Positions 34,515-44,284 of a stretch of 64,000 nucleotides of DNA are shown piece by piece; position 1 is the stretch's first letter; every line of letters begins with the position of its first letter. Both the position numbers and the translations under genes were made by a program. Origin of the DNA: Rhodococcus wratislaviensis (lineage in GTDB: Bacteria; Actinomycetota; Actinomycetes; Mycobacteriales; Mycobacteriaceae); the NCBI RefSeq assembly GCF_900455735.1, contig NZ_UAUI01000008.1, positions 62,001 through 126,000 on the forward strand, read 5' to 3'. The notes under the pieces are model-generated. The model was given only the letters and a program-made list of their open reading frames with translations, made no database searches and had not been told where the DNA came from.

Positions 34515-35114
34515 ATGGCTGTTCTGACCCCCGGCTTCCACGGCAGGCCTCGCAGCGAGCACTCTCTTCCGCCCGGGCAGTACGAGGTCGGGGACTTCCC
34601 GGTCCTCTCGGCGGGGCCGACGCCCCGCGTTCCGACCGACACGTGGACGCTGACCGTGACCGACGAGACCGGCCGGCGCCACGAGTGGTCGTGGGCCGAA
34701 TTCATGAAGCTCCCGCAGGAGCGGCCGACGGTCGACCTCCACTGCGTCACGCGATGGTCGAAGTTCGGAACCTCGTGGAAGGGCGTCTCCCTCGACACCC
34801 TGTTCGCGGACGTCGAGACGTCCGCAGGATTCGTCCTCGTCGGATGCGACGGCGGTTACACCACGAACCTCCCCGTCGCCGACATCCTCGGTGGCAAGGC
34901 GTGGATCGCGCACACCTACGAGGGCGCGCCGCTCGCGCCGGTGCACGGGGGTCCGGCCCGACTGCTCGTACCCCATCTCTACCTGTGGAAGTCCGCGAAA
35001 TGGGTTCGGTCGATTCAGCTCGTCACCCAGGACGTCCCGGGATTCTGGGAACAACTCGGCTACCACGATCGCGGCGACCCGTGGCGGGAGCAGAGGTACC
35101 AGGGTGACCAGTGA
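34515..35114 (+). CDS. sulfite oxidase-like molybdopterin-dependent oxidoreductase
   Basis: A 199-residue member of the sulfite oxidase/MsrP catalytic family. The molybdenum-ligand Cys is in VDLHCVTRWSKFG near residue 78, and GCDGGYTTNLPVAD and GGPARLLVPHLYLWKSAKWV are typical cofactor-binding segments. There is no Tat signal, so unlike MsrP it should be cytoplasmic. A reductase gene overlaps its 3' end, suggesting that electrons pass between the two. The substrate is unknown. ATG 34515. Confidence 0.85.
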   Translation: MAVLTPGFHGRPRSEHSLPPGQYEVGDFPVLSAGPTPRVPTDTWTLTVTDETGRRHEWSWAEFMKLPQERPTVDLHCVTRWSKFGTSWKGVSLDTLFADVETSAGFVLVGCDGGYTTNLPVADILGGKAWIAHTYEGAPLAPVHGGPARLLVPHLYLWKSAKWVRSIQLVTQDVPGFWEQLGYHDRGDPWREQRYQGDQ

Positions 35115-35871
35115 GCTGTTGGGCCGCGCCGTGCTCAGCTGGCGAGTGGCGCAACTCGTCGAGTCGTGGCCCGAGACGGCGAGTGCGCGGGCCCTGGTCC
35201 TCGAGGTTCCGGACTGGCCGGGGCACCGCGCCGGGCAGCACGTCGATCTCCGCCTGACCGGCCCCGACGGGTACACCACCGAACGGAGCTATTCGCTGGC
35301 GTCGCCGGCCGAACGTTCACCGGGTGGGTGGCGACTGCAGTTGGTCGTCCAGCGGGTGGCGGATGGTGAGGTGTCTCCGTATCTGACCGATCTTTTCGCC
35401 GCGGGCGATCTGATCGAGGTGCGCGGACCGATCGGCGGCTGGTTCGTGTGGTCGCCGCGCGAGGGTGGCGGCGCGCCGGTGCTTCTCGTCGCGGGTGGGT
35501 CGGGCGTCGTGCCGTTGATGTCGATGATTCGCGAGCGGCGGTTTCGGCACGACCGCACGCCGTTCCGGCTCGTGTACTCCCTCCGGACGCGGGCCGACGA
35601 ATTGTTCGCGGACGAGCTGAACAGGCCCGGGAGCGGCGACGGGGGAGTCGAAACGGTCGTTCTCCATACCCGCGAGGACTCGCCGCGGCGCCCGGCGGGG
35701 CGGATCGGTGCCGCCGATCTCGCGGCGTGGGGATGGCCGGCGGACTTCGCGCCGCGCTGCTTCGTGTGCGGGCCCACCGGATTCGTCGAGGAGGCGGCTC
35801 GCCTGCTGCTCTCGCTCGGGCACTCGCCGGACGACATCAAGACCGAGCGGTTCGGTCCCTCGGGGCCGTGA
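35104..35871 (+). CDS. FAD/NAD-binding ferredoxin reductase-like protein
   Basis: A 255-residue reductase. FAD-binding RSYSLAS (canonical RxYS) is near residue 60, the GDLIEVRGPIGGWF strand follows, and the NAD-binding turn VAGGSGVVPLMSM is near 125, with FVCGPTGFVEEA near 225. No iron-sulfur domain is present. GTG 35104 lies inside the preceding gene, overlapping its stop by 11 bases, so translation is coupled. It probably serves the neighbouring molybdoenzyme. Confidence 0.85.
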   Translation: MTSELLGRAVLSWRVAQLVESWPETASARALVLEVPDWPGHRAGQHVDLRLTGPDGYTTERSYSLASPAERSPGGWRLQLVVQRVADGEVSPYLTDLFAAGDLIEVRGPIGGWFVWSPREGGGAPVLLVAGGSGVVPLMSMIRERRFRHDRTPFRLVYSLRTRADELFADELNRPGSGDGGVETVVLHTREDSPRRPAGRIGAADLAAWGWPADFAPRCFVCGPTGFVEEAARLLLSLGHSPDDIKTERFGPSGP

Positions 35872-35890
35872 CCGGAGGAAGGAATTGTCG

Positions 35891-36163
35891 ATGAGTACGT
35901 TGCAGGGCAACGACTTCGAGGACGGGAACGTTCTCGGCGGGCCGTTCGCGGAGATCTTCGTTCACGACCTCACCGCGGCGACCGGGCAGTGCCGGTTCTG
36001 CGGTCTCGACGGACCGATGGCGGCCGTGCACGTCTACACGCGTGCGCCCGGTGTCGTCGTGCGGTGCCCGGGATGTCAGGAGGTGCTGCTGCGGCTGGTG
36101 TCGACTCCGCGCGGGCTCGAACTCGACGCCAGCGGGCTTTCGCATCTGTCCTGGAGGCTGTGA
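35891..36163 (+). CDS. DUF6510 zinc-ribbon-like small protein
   Basis: A 90-residue protein. A CRFCG and a CPGC pair at about residues 35-38 and 60-63 form a probable zinc ribbon. The overall pattern (NVLGGPFAEIFVHDLTAA, then ATGQCRFCG) matches the DUF6510 group, which often sits next to sulfite-oxidase-like and reductase genes. ATG 35891 is 19 bases after the reductase stop. Role unknown; a maturation or scaffold factor is possible. Confidence 0.72.
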   Translation: MSTLQGNDFEDGNVLGGPFAEIFVHDLTAATGQCRFCGLDGPMAAVHVYTRAPGVVVRCPGCQEVLLRLVSTPRGLELDASGLSHLSWRL

Positions 36164-36166
36164 CCG

Positions 36167-36190
36167 CTGACTATGGAGTCTGCAAGTCAG
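36167..36190 (+). promoter_or_regulatory. HxlR-type operator upstream of the hxlR-like gene
   Basis: CTGACTATGG...GCAAGTCAG spans 24 bases, with CTGACT and AGTCAG as inverted ends. It lies 15 bases before the regulator start and matches the site in the MFS promoter region, suggesting autoregulation plus control of the pump and molybdopterin module. Confidence 0.7.
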
Positions 36191-36204
36191 CTATGCTGAG
36201 GTGC

Positions 36205-36702
36205 ATGGACGCGGCACGGTTGGACGGCTTTCTCGCAGATCGCGACACCTGGCGGGCGACACACTGCTCCATCGGCAAGGCGATGGACGTCATCGGCACG
36301 CGTTCGGCCGTCCTGATCCTGCGCGAGGCCTACTACGGCACCACGCGATTCGATGACTTCGCGAAACGGGTCGGCATCACCGAGGCGGTCGCGGCATCCC
36401 GGCTGCGTGAACTGACCGCCGAGGGCCTGTTCGAGCGGCAACCCTACAAGGAGCCCGGGCAGCGCACCCGCTACGAATACGTGCTCACCGAGAAGGGGCG
36501 CGACCTGCTGCCCGCTGTGCTCGCGCTGATGCAGTGGGGCGACAAGTACCTCCAGGGCAAGTACGGGCCGCCGATCGGACTGGCGGACGACGCGACCGGC
36601 GAACCCGTGCGCGTCGAGGTCCGCAGTCCCGACCGGGAGGTGCCGTTGGCGGAACTGCGGCTGACCCCCAACTTCACCGAAGAGGATGCGTCCCGCCCGT
36701 GA
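36205..36702 (+). CDS. HxlR family transcriptional regulator
   Basis: A 165-residue winged-helix regulator. An N-terminal Cys lies in HCSIGKAMDVIGTRSAVLILREAYYGTTRFDDF, the usual HxlR opening, followed by the recognition region ITEAVAASRLRELTAEGLFERQPY. HxlR proteins respond to electrophiles or redox through this Cys in several cases. ATG 36205 follows GAGG; ATG 36193 is possible. The TGA stop is formed by the GTGAGT end of a 40-nt hairpin. Confidence 0.87.
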   Translation: MDAARLDGFLADRDTWRATHCSIGKAMDVIGTRSAVLILREAYYGTTRFDDFAKRVGITEAVAASRLRELTAEGLFERQPYKEPGQRTRYEYVLTEKGRDLLPAVLALMQWGDKYLQGKYGPPIGLADDATGEPVRVEVRSPDREVPLAELRLTPNFTEEDASRP

Positions 36703-36738
36703 GTACTTGTCAACCGCCCGCGGTTGACAAGTACTCAC
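36699..36738. repeat. 40-nt GTGAGT/ACTCAC hairpin, TTGTCAACCGC subtype, copy 2
   Basis: GTGAGTACTTGTCAACCGC (36699-36717) and its exact complement (36720-36738) form a perfect 19-bp stem with a CC centre. It contains the stop codon of the HxlR gene and ends 3 bases before the convergent M50 peptidase stop. The arms equal those at 32992. Confidence 0.8.
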
Positions 36739-36741
36739 GGG

Positions 36742-37515
36742 TCAAAGCCAGAAGCGCATCAGACGGTTGCCGTACTGGGCGTAGATCTCCGGCACACCGG
36801 ACAGTTCGAACAGCCGGTAGATGACGTCGAAGAACACCACGTTGATCGACGGTACGAACAGCAGCGCCACGAGGATCAGCAGCCCGTACGGCTTGAACTG
36901 GTCGACGGACCTGCGGGTGCGGGGCGACAGGAACGGCTCGAGCGCGGCATAGCCGTCGAGCCCGGGAACCGGCAGGAGATTGAGCACGGTGGCCATCACC
37001 TGCAGGAACGCGAGAAAGCTCAGTCCCGTCCAGAACACCAGGTGGTCGCCGCCCAGCCCGAACCAGCGGATCACCACGAGGAGGACGATCGCGGACACCA
37101 GATTCACCGCGGGTCCGGCGAGCGACACCCGTGCCTGCACCTTCGGCGAGAACAGCCCGGTGCGCAGGTACACGGCGCCGCCGGGCAAGCCGATCCCGCC
37201 GAGCGCGATGAACAGCACCGGGAGACCGATCGACAGCAGCGGGTGGCTGTACTTCACCGGGTTGAGCGTGAGGTAGCCGCGCACCTCGACGTCGGTGTCG
37301 CCGTGCCGCCATGCCGTGTACGCGTGCGCGAACTCGTGCAGGCAGAGCGTCACCACCCATCCCGCGACCACCAGCAGGAACACCCCGACGTGGCCGAGCA
37401 CCGACGCCGGTTCGGCACGCCACGCGAGAACACCGCCGGCGACTGCGACGGCGACGACCAGGAGGAACACCGGACTGGGACGGACCGCGGTGGTCCGCGC
37501 CCGGGGCAGGCTCAT
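36742..37515 (-). CDS. site-2 protease-like membrane metallopeptidase (M50), Rv0359-like
   Basis: A 257-residue integral membrane protease. The zinc-binding HExxH motif is in TLCLHEFAHAYTAWRHGD near residue 60, and the third ligand region is NLLPVPGLDGYAA near 185. Multiple helices surround both. It resembles M. tuberculosis Rv0359. Substrate unknown; S2P-like enzymes act inside membranes, but this shorter form has no PDZ domain. The ATG overlaps the stop of the next gene by 4 bases (ATGA). Confidence 0.85.
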   Translation of the reverse strand: MSLPRARTTAVRPSPVFLLVVAVAVAGGVLAWRAEPASVLGHVGVFLLVVAGWVVTLCLHEFAHAYTAWRHGDTDVEVRGYLTLNPVKYSHPLLSIGLPVLFIALGGIGLPGGAVYLRTGLFSPKVQARVSLAGPAVNLVSAIVLLVVIRWFGLGGDHLVFWTGLSFLAFLQVMATVLNLLPVPGLDGYAALEPFLSPRTRRSVDQFKPYGLLILVALLFVPSINVVFFDVIYRLFELSGVPEIYAQYGNRLMRFWL

Positions 37516-38177
37516 CGGACCAGCAACCACTCTTGGTCGTGGCGGTAGAACGTCGAACGCTTGACCTCGCGCGGGTTGGGCACACCGTCGCGGTCGAGCG
37601 CCGCGGCGGGCGACCCGAGCTGCACGGCGCGACCCTCGACCCAGCGGCGGGGCAGCCAGCGCCGGCGAGGTTCGACCGACGCCCGCAGACCGGGCATCCG
37701 GGGGGTCGGGGTGACGTTCATGCTCGTCGTCGTCCCCGAGAACAGCCGGGTGTCGTCGACGTAGGCCTCGCCGACGAGGGGGCCCCCGTCCGGGCCCGTG
37801 ACGGTGGCGCACCCGACGAGCGCGATCCCCGCGTCGTCGCGGATGAGCGGGACCGGTTTGGCCGTTCCCTTCAGCGCGGTGCGGGCGCCGCGGGCGCCGG
37901 AGGACAGGTGGTAGGCGTCCGTCGCCTCCGAACGATGCTCCGCGACGTACGCGAGCTCGATGTGCAGGCGTTCGGTGCGCATCAACCGTGTGAGGGTGGC
38001 CGCGAAGGCGGCGTCACTGCCCACCACGATCAGCCGCGGATCCACGACCACCTGAAGTTTGGAGAAGACCTCGTCGAAGTCGTCCTTGTCCGGGACGGCA
38101 GGTGCGCTGGAGGTCGAAATGGAGCCCAGAGGTAGGGGAAGCGGCACGTCGCCGCATATGAGCACTACGGGGGTCAA
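37512..38177 (-). CDS. conserved protein of unknown function, Rv0358-like
   Basis: A 221-residue soluble protein. No known domain is recognised. Segments such as LTPVVLICGDVPLPLPLG, VVVDPRLIVVGSDAAFAATLTRLMRTERLHIELAYV and a basic C-terminus (PRRRWLPRRW) are visible. It is coupled to the M50 peptidase and has the position of M. tuberculosis Rv0358, between that peptidase and purA. TTG 38177 is chosen because GAGGAG lies 5 bases upstream; GTG 38183 is an alternative. Confidence 0.75.
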   Translation of the reverse strand: MTPVVLICGDVPLPLPLGSISTSSAPAVPDKDDFDEVFSKLQVVVDPRLIVVGSDAAFAATLTRLMRTERLHIELAYVAEHRSEATDAYHLSSGARGARTALKGTAKPVPLIRDDAGIALVGCATVTGPDGGPLVGEAYVDDTRLFSGTTTSMNVTPTPRMPGLRASVEPRRRWLPRRWVEGRAVQLGSPAAALDRDGVPNPREVKRSTFYRHDQEWLLVR

Positions 38178-38299
38178 CGCCACTCCTCGCCCGGATGTCC
38201 CGCCGCGATTTCCGCAGCTTCCCTTTCGGATCATCCTAGTGGCACGCCCGACATGGCCTCCCCAGCCGTACTGTGGGGTCTGTTCTCCGTGCCCTCGGC

Positions 38300-39673
<1,374 letters not shown>

Positions 39674-39704
39674 TCCGCTCGCCTCTTCGTTTCACTTACC
39701 GTCG

Positions 39705-39751
39705 CCCGATGTCACCGCGGTTCTGTCAGATCGAACCGATGCGACATCGGG
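39705..39751. repeat. 47-nt palindromic element, copy 2
   Basis: CCCGATGTC and GACATCGGG end the element, and flanking CCGTCG/CGACGG extend the stem to about 39699-39757. Ends, length and the TCGAACCGAT centre match the reverse complement of the element at 22690. It lies between convergent purA and the FadR-type regulator. Confidence 0.65.
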
Positions 39752-39774
39752 CGACGGGTAGGTGGCGCTGTGAC

Positions 39775-40509
39775 CTACAGGGTTGCCGGCAGGGACGCCG
39801 CGAGGCGCTCCAACGTCGGCTTGCGCCCGTGCTCTATGTGAGCGAACGCGCTGGCTTCCGCCAGTCTCCCGTTTCCGCTGCGGATCGCTTCGACGAGTTC
39901 CCGATGCGCTGCACACGACACGGCGGGATTGTGGTGCCACGTCAGCCGGAACAACCAGTGGACCCGGCCCATCAGCGAATTCATCACCGACACGAGTAGC
40001 TTGTTGCCGGACAGCTCGACGACGTCCATGTGGAACCGCGCGTTGACCGCCGGGATCAGGAGCGGTTCGTCGTTTCCGATCAATTCCTCGGTGCGCGCCA
40101 TCGTCGACAGCAGTTCCTCCATGGATGCACCCCGAGCCACGTTCTCGGCCGCGCATCGTGCCGCGTACGGTTCCAACGCCAACCGCACGTCGAACAGTTC
40201 CTCGATGTCACGTAGTGACAGCTGAGTCACGACCGCGCCCCGCCGGGGCAGGATCTGAATGAATCCGTCCCATTCCAACTGCGGCAACGCTTCGCGCAGC
40301 GGGACCCTCGAGACGTCGAACTCCTGCGACAATTCGCGCTCCCGCAGGCGACTGCCGGGTGGGTAGGCGCCCGAGATGATGCGCTCGCGAATCACCGAAT
40401 AGATCTGCTTCGGGAGCGGCACGTCCGACAGTCCGCCGGCCACGCCCGTGCCCAGAGTCGGCGTCGTGGATTCCGCGACCCCGATCTCGCCGTTCAGGTT
40501 CACCGTCAT
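39775..40509 (-). CDS. GntR/FadR-subfamily transcriptional regulator
   Basis: A 244-residue regulator. The winged helix (about 35-95) has KQIYSVIRERIISGAYPPGSRLRERELSQEFDVSRVPLREAL. The C-terminal all-helical FCD domain (about 105-235) has LFDVRLALEPYAARCAAEN, ARFHMDVVELSGN and HRELVEAIRSGN, with the metal-ligand-type residues of FadR proteins. These bind carboxylated metabolites. It is divergent from the eleven-gene catabolic run and probably represses it. ATG 40509. Confidence 0.88.
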   Translation of the reverse strand: MTVNLNGEIGVAESTTPTLGTGVAGGLSDVPLPKQIYSVIRERIISGAYPPGSRLRERELSQEFDVSRVPLREALPQLEWDGFIQILPRRGAVVTQLSLRDIEELFDVRLALEPYAARCAAENVARGASMEELLSTMARTEELIGNDEPLLIPAVNARFHMDVVELSGNKLLVSVMNSLMGRVHWLFRLTWHHNPAVSCAAHRELVEAIRSGNGRLAEASAFAHIEHGRKPTLERLAASLPATL

Positions 40510-40625
40510 GAACCGATCATGGCATACCAAGTTGAAGTCGACCACTGGACGCGTTTCACGATGGTGCTGGTCAGAGGGATTAACCCGAATGTAACGCTCC
40601 ACGCTTGGCGCTCGGGTTCCGCACT

Positions 40626-40635
40626 TGGTAGACCA
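40626..40635. promoter_or_regulatory. FadR-type operator candidate
   Basis: TGGTAGACCA is a perfect palindrome in the 222-base divergent promoter, close to the GntR/FadR consensus TGGTnnnACCA. The rest of the gap holds no recognisable gene; ATACCAAG at 40523-40530 could be a degenerate second half-site. Confidence 0.5.
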
Positions 40636-40731
40636 TATACATCCGGCCCGGCAGCGCAGTGTGGCGCAATTCGGTCGCCGCTCACTTCGTCGAAAGCTTC
40701 GGAACTACCCTCTCCATTCGGAAGGAATCCC

Positions 40732-42303
40732 GTGTCCACTGAACGAAAAAAGCTTGCTCGCAAGGGTTTCGGGTACGCGCTGATCGGCCTGGCGGTCACC
40801 TCCTCCCTGGTGGCGTGCACCAGCGCGGCCAGGACCGACGCCGACGGGGGACCGGGCGACCGGCCCGTCGTCCTGGCCTACCAGAATCAGATCGCCACAC
40901 TCGACCCCATCCGCGCCGACTACGCTCAGACGAACTTCGTCGACCAGGCGTTGTACGACACCCTGGTCACCTACGACGCCGACAACGAGATCGTCGGTCA
41001 GCTGGCGTCCGAGTTCGCCCCGTCCCCGGATGCGCGATCGATCCAGATGACCTTGCGCGCGGCGACCTTCCACGACGGTGCTCCAGTCACCGCCGAGGAC
41101 GTCCGGTACACGCTCGATCGGACGGCGGCGCTGGGCCAGGGCATTGCCGGCCAGATGACCGGATACCTGGGTACCACGGTCACCGGCCCGCAGAGCCTGA
41201 CGATCGAACTGACGGAACCGAACTCGCTGTTCCTGGGCGCTCTCTCGAAGATCTACGTCCTCAACTCGGCCCTGGTGAAAGCCAACGAGGGGACCGACCG
41301 GGGGCAGGCGTATCTCGCGGGCCACGATGCCGGGTCCGGGCCCTACGTGCTGGCAGGCCCGGGCGGTGCCGACACGTACAACCTGACACGGTTCGACGAC
41401 TACTGGGCGGGCGACGAGGGGCGTCCGGCCGCGCTCGTCTATCGGCGAATCGACGAGAGCGCCACGCAGAGTGCGGAACTGAAGGCCGGCAACATCGATG
41501 TGTCGTTCGGGCTCACCAACGCCGACGCCGAGGCGCTGAACGGCTTCTCCGGTGTGACGGTGCAGAGTCAGCCGGTCAACCTACAGGCGAACATCTTCTT
41601 CAACGTGATGAACGGGCCGACGGCGAACAAGGCCGTACGGCAGGCCGTCCAGATGGCGTACGACTACACCGGTGGCCTCGAGACGATTCGGGGTGGCAAC
41701 GGCAGCATCGCCACCGGCCCGCTGCCCGGACAGTTCTCGTGCCGGCCGGATATGCCCGCCTACGGGCAGGATCTCGATCAGGCGAAGAAGTTGCTCTCCG
41801 ACGCCGGGATGTCCGATCTGACCCTCACCATGAAGTTTCAGCCCGTCTTCAGGGAGCAGGAGCGCGAAGCGACGCTGCTGCAGTCCAACCTCGCGCAGAT
41901 CGGTGTCACGCTGGATCTCGAGCCCATCGCGTACGCGGACTATCTGTCGGCTCTGAAGTCGCCCGACTCGATTCCGCAGATGATGCTCGCCACCGACTTC
42001 GCGCAGTACCCGGACCCCGGAGTGATGCTGGTCAAGACGTACAAGTCGGACCAGGTCGGAACGAACAAATCCGGATACAGCAATCCCACGGTGGACGAGT
42101 TGCTCGGCCGGGCGGCCGAGACCTCCGATGCCGAGGCGCGGTGCGACCTGTACAAGCAGGCTCAAGAGGATATTCGCAACGACGCGGTGGCCGTCAACAT
42201 GTACACCCTGGGGCAGACCACCGCTCACAGCAACAGGGTGACCGGTGTCGGTCCGGCGGTTGTGGGCAGCGGAGTCTGGGTTCCCGCGATTCGCGTGGCG
42301 TGA
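40732..42303 (+). CDS. ABC transporter substrate-binding lipoprotein (oligopeptide/nickel family 5)
   Basis: A 523-residue solute-binding protein. The signal peptide carries the lipobox LVAC, with Cys near residue 24. The mature part has the SBP_bac_5 pattern: LDPIRADYAQTNFVDQALYDTLVTYD, AATFHDGAPVTAEDVRYTLDRTAALGQ, and GSGPYVLAGPG. The family binds peptides, opines, nickel chelates or other compounds. GTG 40732 follows GGAAGGAA. It begins the catabolic operon and is followed by permease genes 11 bases later. Confidence 0.9.
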   Translation: MSTERKKLARKGFGYALIGLAVTSSLVACTSAARTDADGGPGDRPVVLAYQNQIATLDPIRADYAQTNFVDQALYDTLVTYDADNEIVGQLASEFAPSPDARSIQMTLRAATFHDGAPVTAEDVRYTLDRTAALGQGIAGQMTGYLGTTVTGPQSLTIELTEPNSLFLGALSKIYVLNSALVKANEGTDRGQAYLAGHDAGSGPYVLAGPGGADTYNLTRFDDYWAGDEGRPAALVYRRIDESATQSAELKAGNIDVSFGLTNADAEALNGFSGVTVQSQPVNLQANIFFNVMNGPTANKAVRQAVQMAYDYTGGLETIRGGNGSIATGPLPGQFSCRPDMPAYGQDLDQAKKLLSDAGMSDLTLTMKFQPVFREQEREATLLQSNLAQIGVTLDLEPIAYADYLSALKSPDSIPQMMLATDFAQYPDPGVMLVKTYKSDQVGTNKSGYSNPTVDELLGRAAETSDAEARCDLYKQAQEDIRNDAVAVNMYTLGQTTAHSNRVTGVGPAVVGSGVWVPAIRVA

Positions 42304-42314
42304 GGGAGTACCCG

Positions 42315-43376
42315 ATGACCACACTCGACCTGCCTCGCGCAGTAGACCGTGTCACGGCGCCGGCGGCGTTTCTCGGCCGCAAACTGGGCGCAGCGCTCCT
42401 CACCCTGGTCGGATTGGCCACCATCGTCTTCGCCATGACCAAAGTGATTCCCGGGGACGAGGCTCAGGTGGCCGCGGGGGAGAGCGCCACTCCGGAACAG
42501 GTGGAAGAGGTGCGTAGTCAGCTGGGTCTCGACAAGCCGGCGGCCGTGCAGTATTTCGACTATCTCGGCCGGATGCTCCACGGCGATCTGGGCACCTCGA
42601 GTTCCACCCGTCAGCCCGTGCTCGACGACGTCCTCGCACGCCTGCCCGGAACGCTCGAATTGGTTCTTCTCGCAATGGTGCTCGCGGTATCCTTCGCGGT
42701 CCCGATGGCGACAGTCGCGGCGGCGCGATCACGAGGAGGATTCGACAAGGTCAGCCGCGTCGGTGCGATCGTCGCCTTCGGGCTGCCCGGTTTCTGGCTC
42801 GCGCTGATGCTGCAATGGGTGCTGGGCTCGTGGATGCAGATCCTGCCGATCTCGGGACGCATCTCGGTGGGCGTCGAAGTCCCGCACCGAACGGGGATGA
42901 CACTCGTCGACGCCGCCCTCGCCGGAGACTTCGCCGCGTTCAGCAATGCGTTTCAGCACCTGATGCTGCCCGCGTTCGTGCTCTCCGTCGCCGTCGCAGC
43001 ACAGATGTTCCGGGCCCTCCGTGCCGATCTCCTCCGGGTCCGGAGCCGCGATCACATGACAGTTGCCCGAGCGAAAGGTGTTCCCACCCTGAGGTTGTGG
43101 ACCCGGCACGCGCTTCCCAACGCGACCGGACCGCTTCTGAACATCATCGGCATCGAGATCGGCATGCTGGTCGGTTCCGCGATCTTCGTCGAATCCGTGT
43201 TCGGGTTGTCCGGGGTCGGTGACTACCTCTCCAATGCGGTGAGTCGCAAGGACATCACCGCGGTCATCGGCACCGTCACGGTCATCGGTGTGATCGTCGT
43301 CGTCGCGAATTTCATCGTGGACATGCTCCAGCTGGCCCACGACCCCCGGCTGCGCACACCCGGAAAGGTGCAGTGA
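42315..43376 (+). CDS. ABC transporter permease (DppB/OppB-like)
   Basis: A 353-residue permease. The family segments are TLVGLATIVFAMTKVIPGDEAQ at the first helix, GDLGTSSSTRQPVLDDVLARLPGTLEL, and the EAA-loop region RARAKGVPTLRLWTRHALPN (here VARAKGVPTLRLW) near residue 255 that contacts the ATPase. Six helices are expected. ATG 42315. Its stop overlaps the next permease start. Confidence 0.92.
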   Translation: MTTLDLPRAVDRVTAPAAFLGRKLGAALLTLVGLATIVFAMTKVIPGDEAQVAAGESATPEQVEEVRSQLGLDKPAAVQYFDYLGRMLHGDLGTSSSTRQPVLDDVLARLPGTLELVLLAMVLAVSFAVPMATVAAARSRGGFDKVSRVGAIVAFGLPGFWLALMLQWVLGSWMQILPISGRISVGVEVPHRTGMTLVDAALAGDFAAFSNAFQHLMLPAFVLSVAVAAQMFRALRADLLRVRSRDHMTVARAKGVPTLRLWTRHALPNATGPLLNIIGIEIGMLVGSAIFVESVFGLSGVGDYLSNAVSRKDITAVIGTVTVIGVIVVVANFIVDMLQLAHDPRLRTPGKVQ

Positions 43377-44278
43377 GTCCGATGAGTCTTGCAGCGAATG
43401 TCACCGGAGTGGCCGGAGTGGCCGGCCGATGGCGATCCGCGGCGATCCGCGGTCGTCGACGCCGATCGCGATGGGGACTGCTCGACAGTGTGGTGGTCGG
43501 TACCGTCGCCGTGATCGTGCTACTCGCCGTCGTCGGTCCGTGGGTCGCACCCGAATCCGTCTACCGGTCGGACATCGCGAACGCCCTTGCCGCTCCCAGC
43601 AGCGACCACTGGCTGGGGACCGACGACCAAGGGCGAGACGTGCTGTGGCGCACGATCGCGGGTGCCCGGTCGTCGGTGCTGTCCGCCGTTCTGGTCGTCG
43701 CCGCGTACTCGCTCATCGGAACGGTGCTCGCCACGATGGCCACCGTCGGAGGACGGTGGGTCGACGAAACTCTCATGCGGGTGACGGACATCGGGTTCGC
43801 TCTTCCCGGACTCGTCGTGGCACTGGGTATCGCCGCCGCACTCGGTCCGAGCCTGAGCAGCGCCCTGATCGCGATGATCGCCACCGGCTGGCCGTACACG
43901 GCGCGACTGCTGCGCGGCGTGATGCGCGAGACGATGGCGTCGCCGTTCGTGGACGGTGCAGTGGTCCTCGGGGTCAGCCGATGGCGCCTGATGACACGGC
44001 ACGTGCTGCCGAACTCGCTCGACGTCATGACCGTCAAATGGGCGGGGGACATCGGCAATACCGTCCTGGTGCTCGCGGGTCTGTCGTTCATCGGTGTCGG
44101 TGCGCAGCCGCCGAGCGCAGAGTGGGGCGCGGCCGTCGCCGGCGCACGTGACTACCTGTCGACGGCCTCGTGGGCTGCGCTCGTGCCGGGCATCGCGATC
44201 GTCATCACGGCCGCGGCCTTCGGGCTGCTCGGTGACATGTTGCACGAGCGGCGCGACCCCGCACGACGAGGAGTGTGA
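43373..44278 (+). CDS. ABC transporter permease (DppC/OppC-like)
   Basis: A 301-residue permease. The N-terminus has a single helix before HWLGTDDQGRDVLWRTIAGARSSV, the hallmark DppC segment, and the EAA loop is DGAVVLGVSRWRLMTRHVLPN near residue 195. PPSAEWGAAVAGARDYL near 240 is also typical. The GTG start at 43373 overlaps the previous stop by 4 bases; ATG 43382 is an alternative. Confidence 0.92.
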   Translation: MSPMSLAANVTGVAGVAGRWRSAAIRGRRRRSRWGLLDSVVVGTVAVIVLLAVVGPWVAPESVYRSDIANALAAPSSDHWLGTDDQGRDVLWRTIAGARSSVLSAVLVVAAYSLIGTVLATMATVGGRWVDETLMRVTDIGFALPGLVVALGIAAALGPSLSSALIAMIATGWPYTARLLRGVMRETMASPFVDGAVVLGVSRWRLMTRHVLPNSLDVMTVKWAGDIGNTVLVLAGLSFIGVGAQPPSAEWGAAVAGARDYLSTASWAALVPGIAIVITAAAFGLLGDMLHERRDPARRGV

Positions 44279-44284
44279 TCGATC

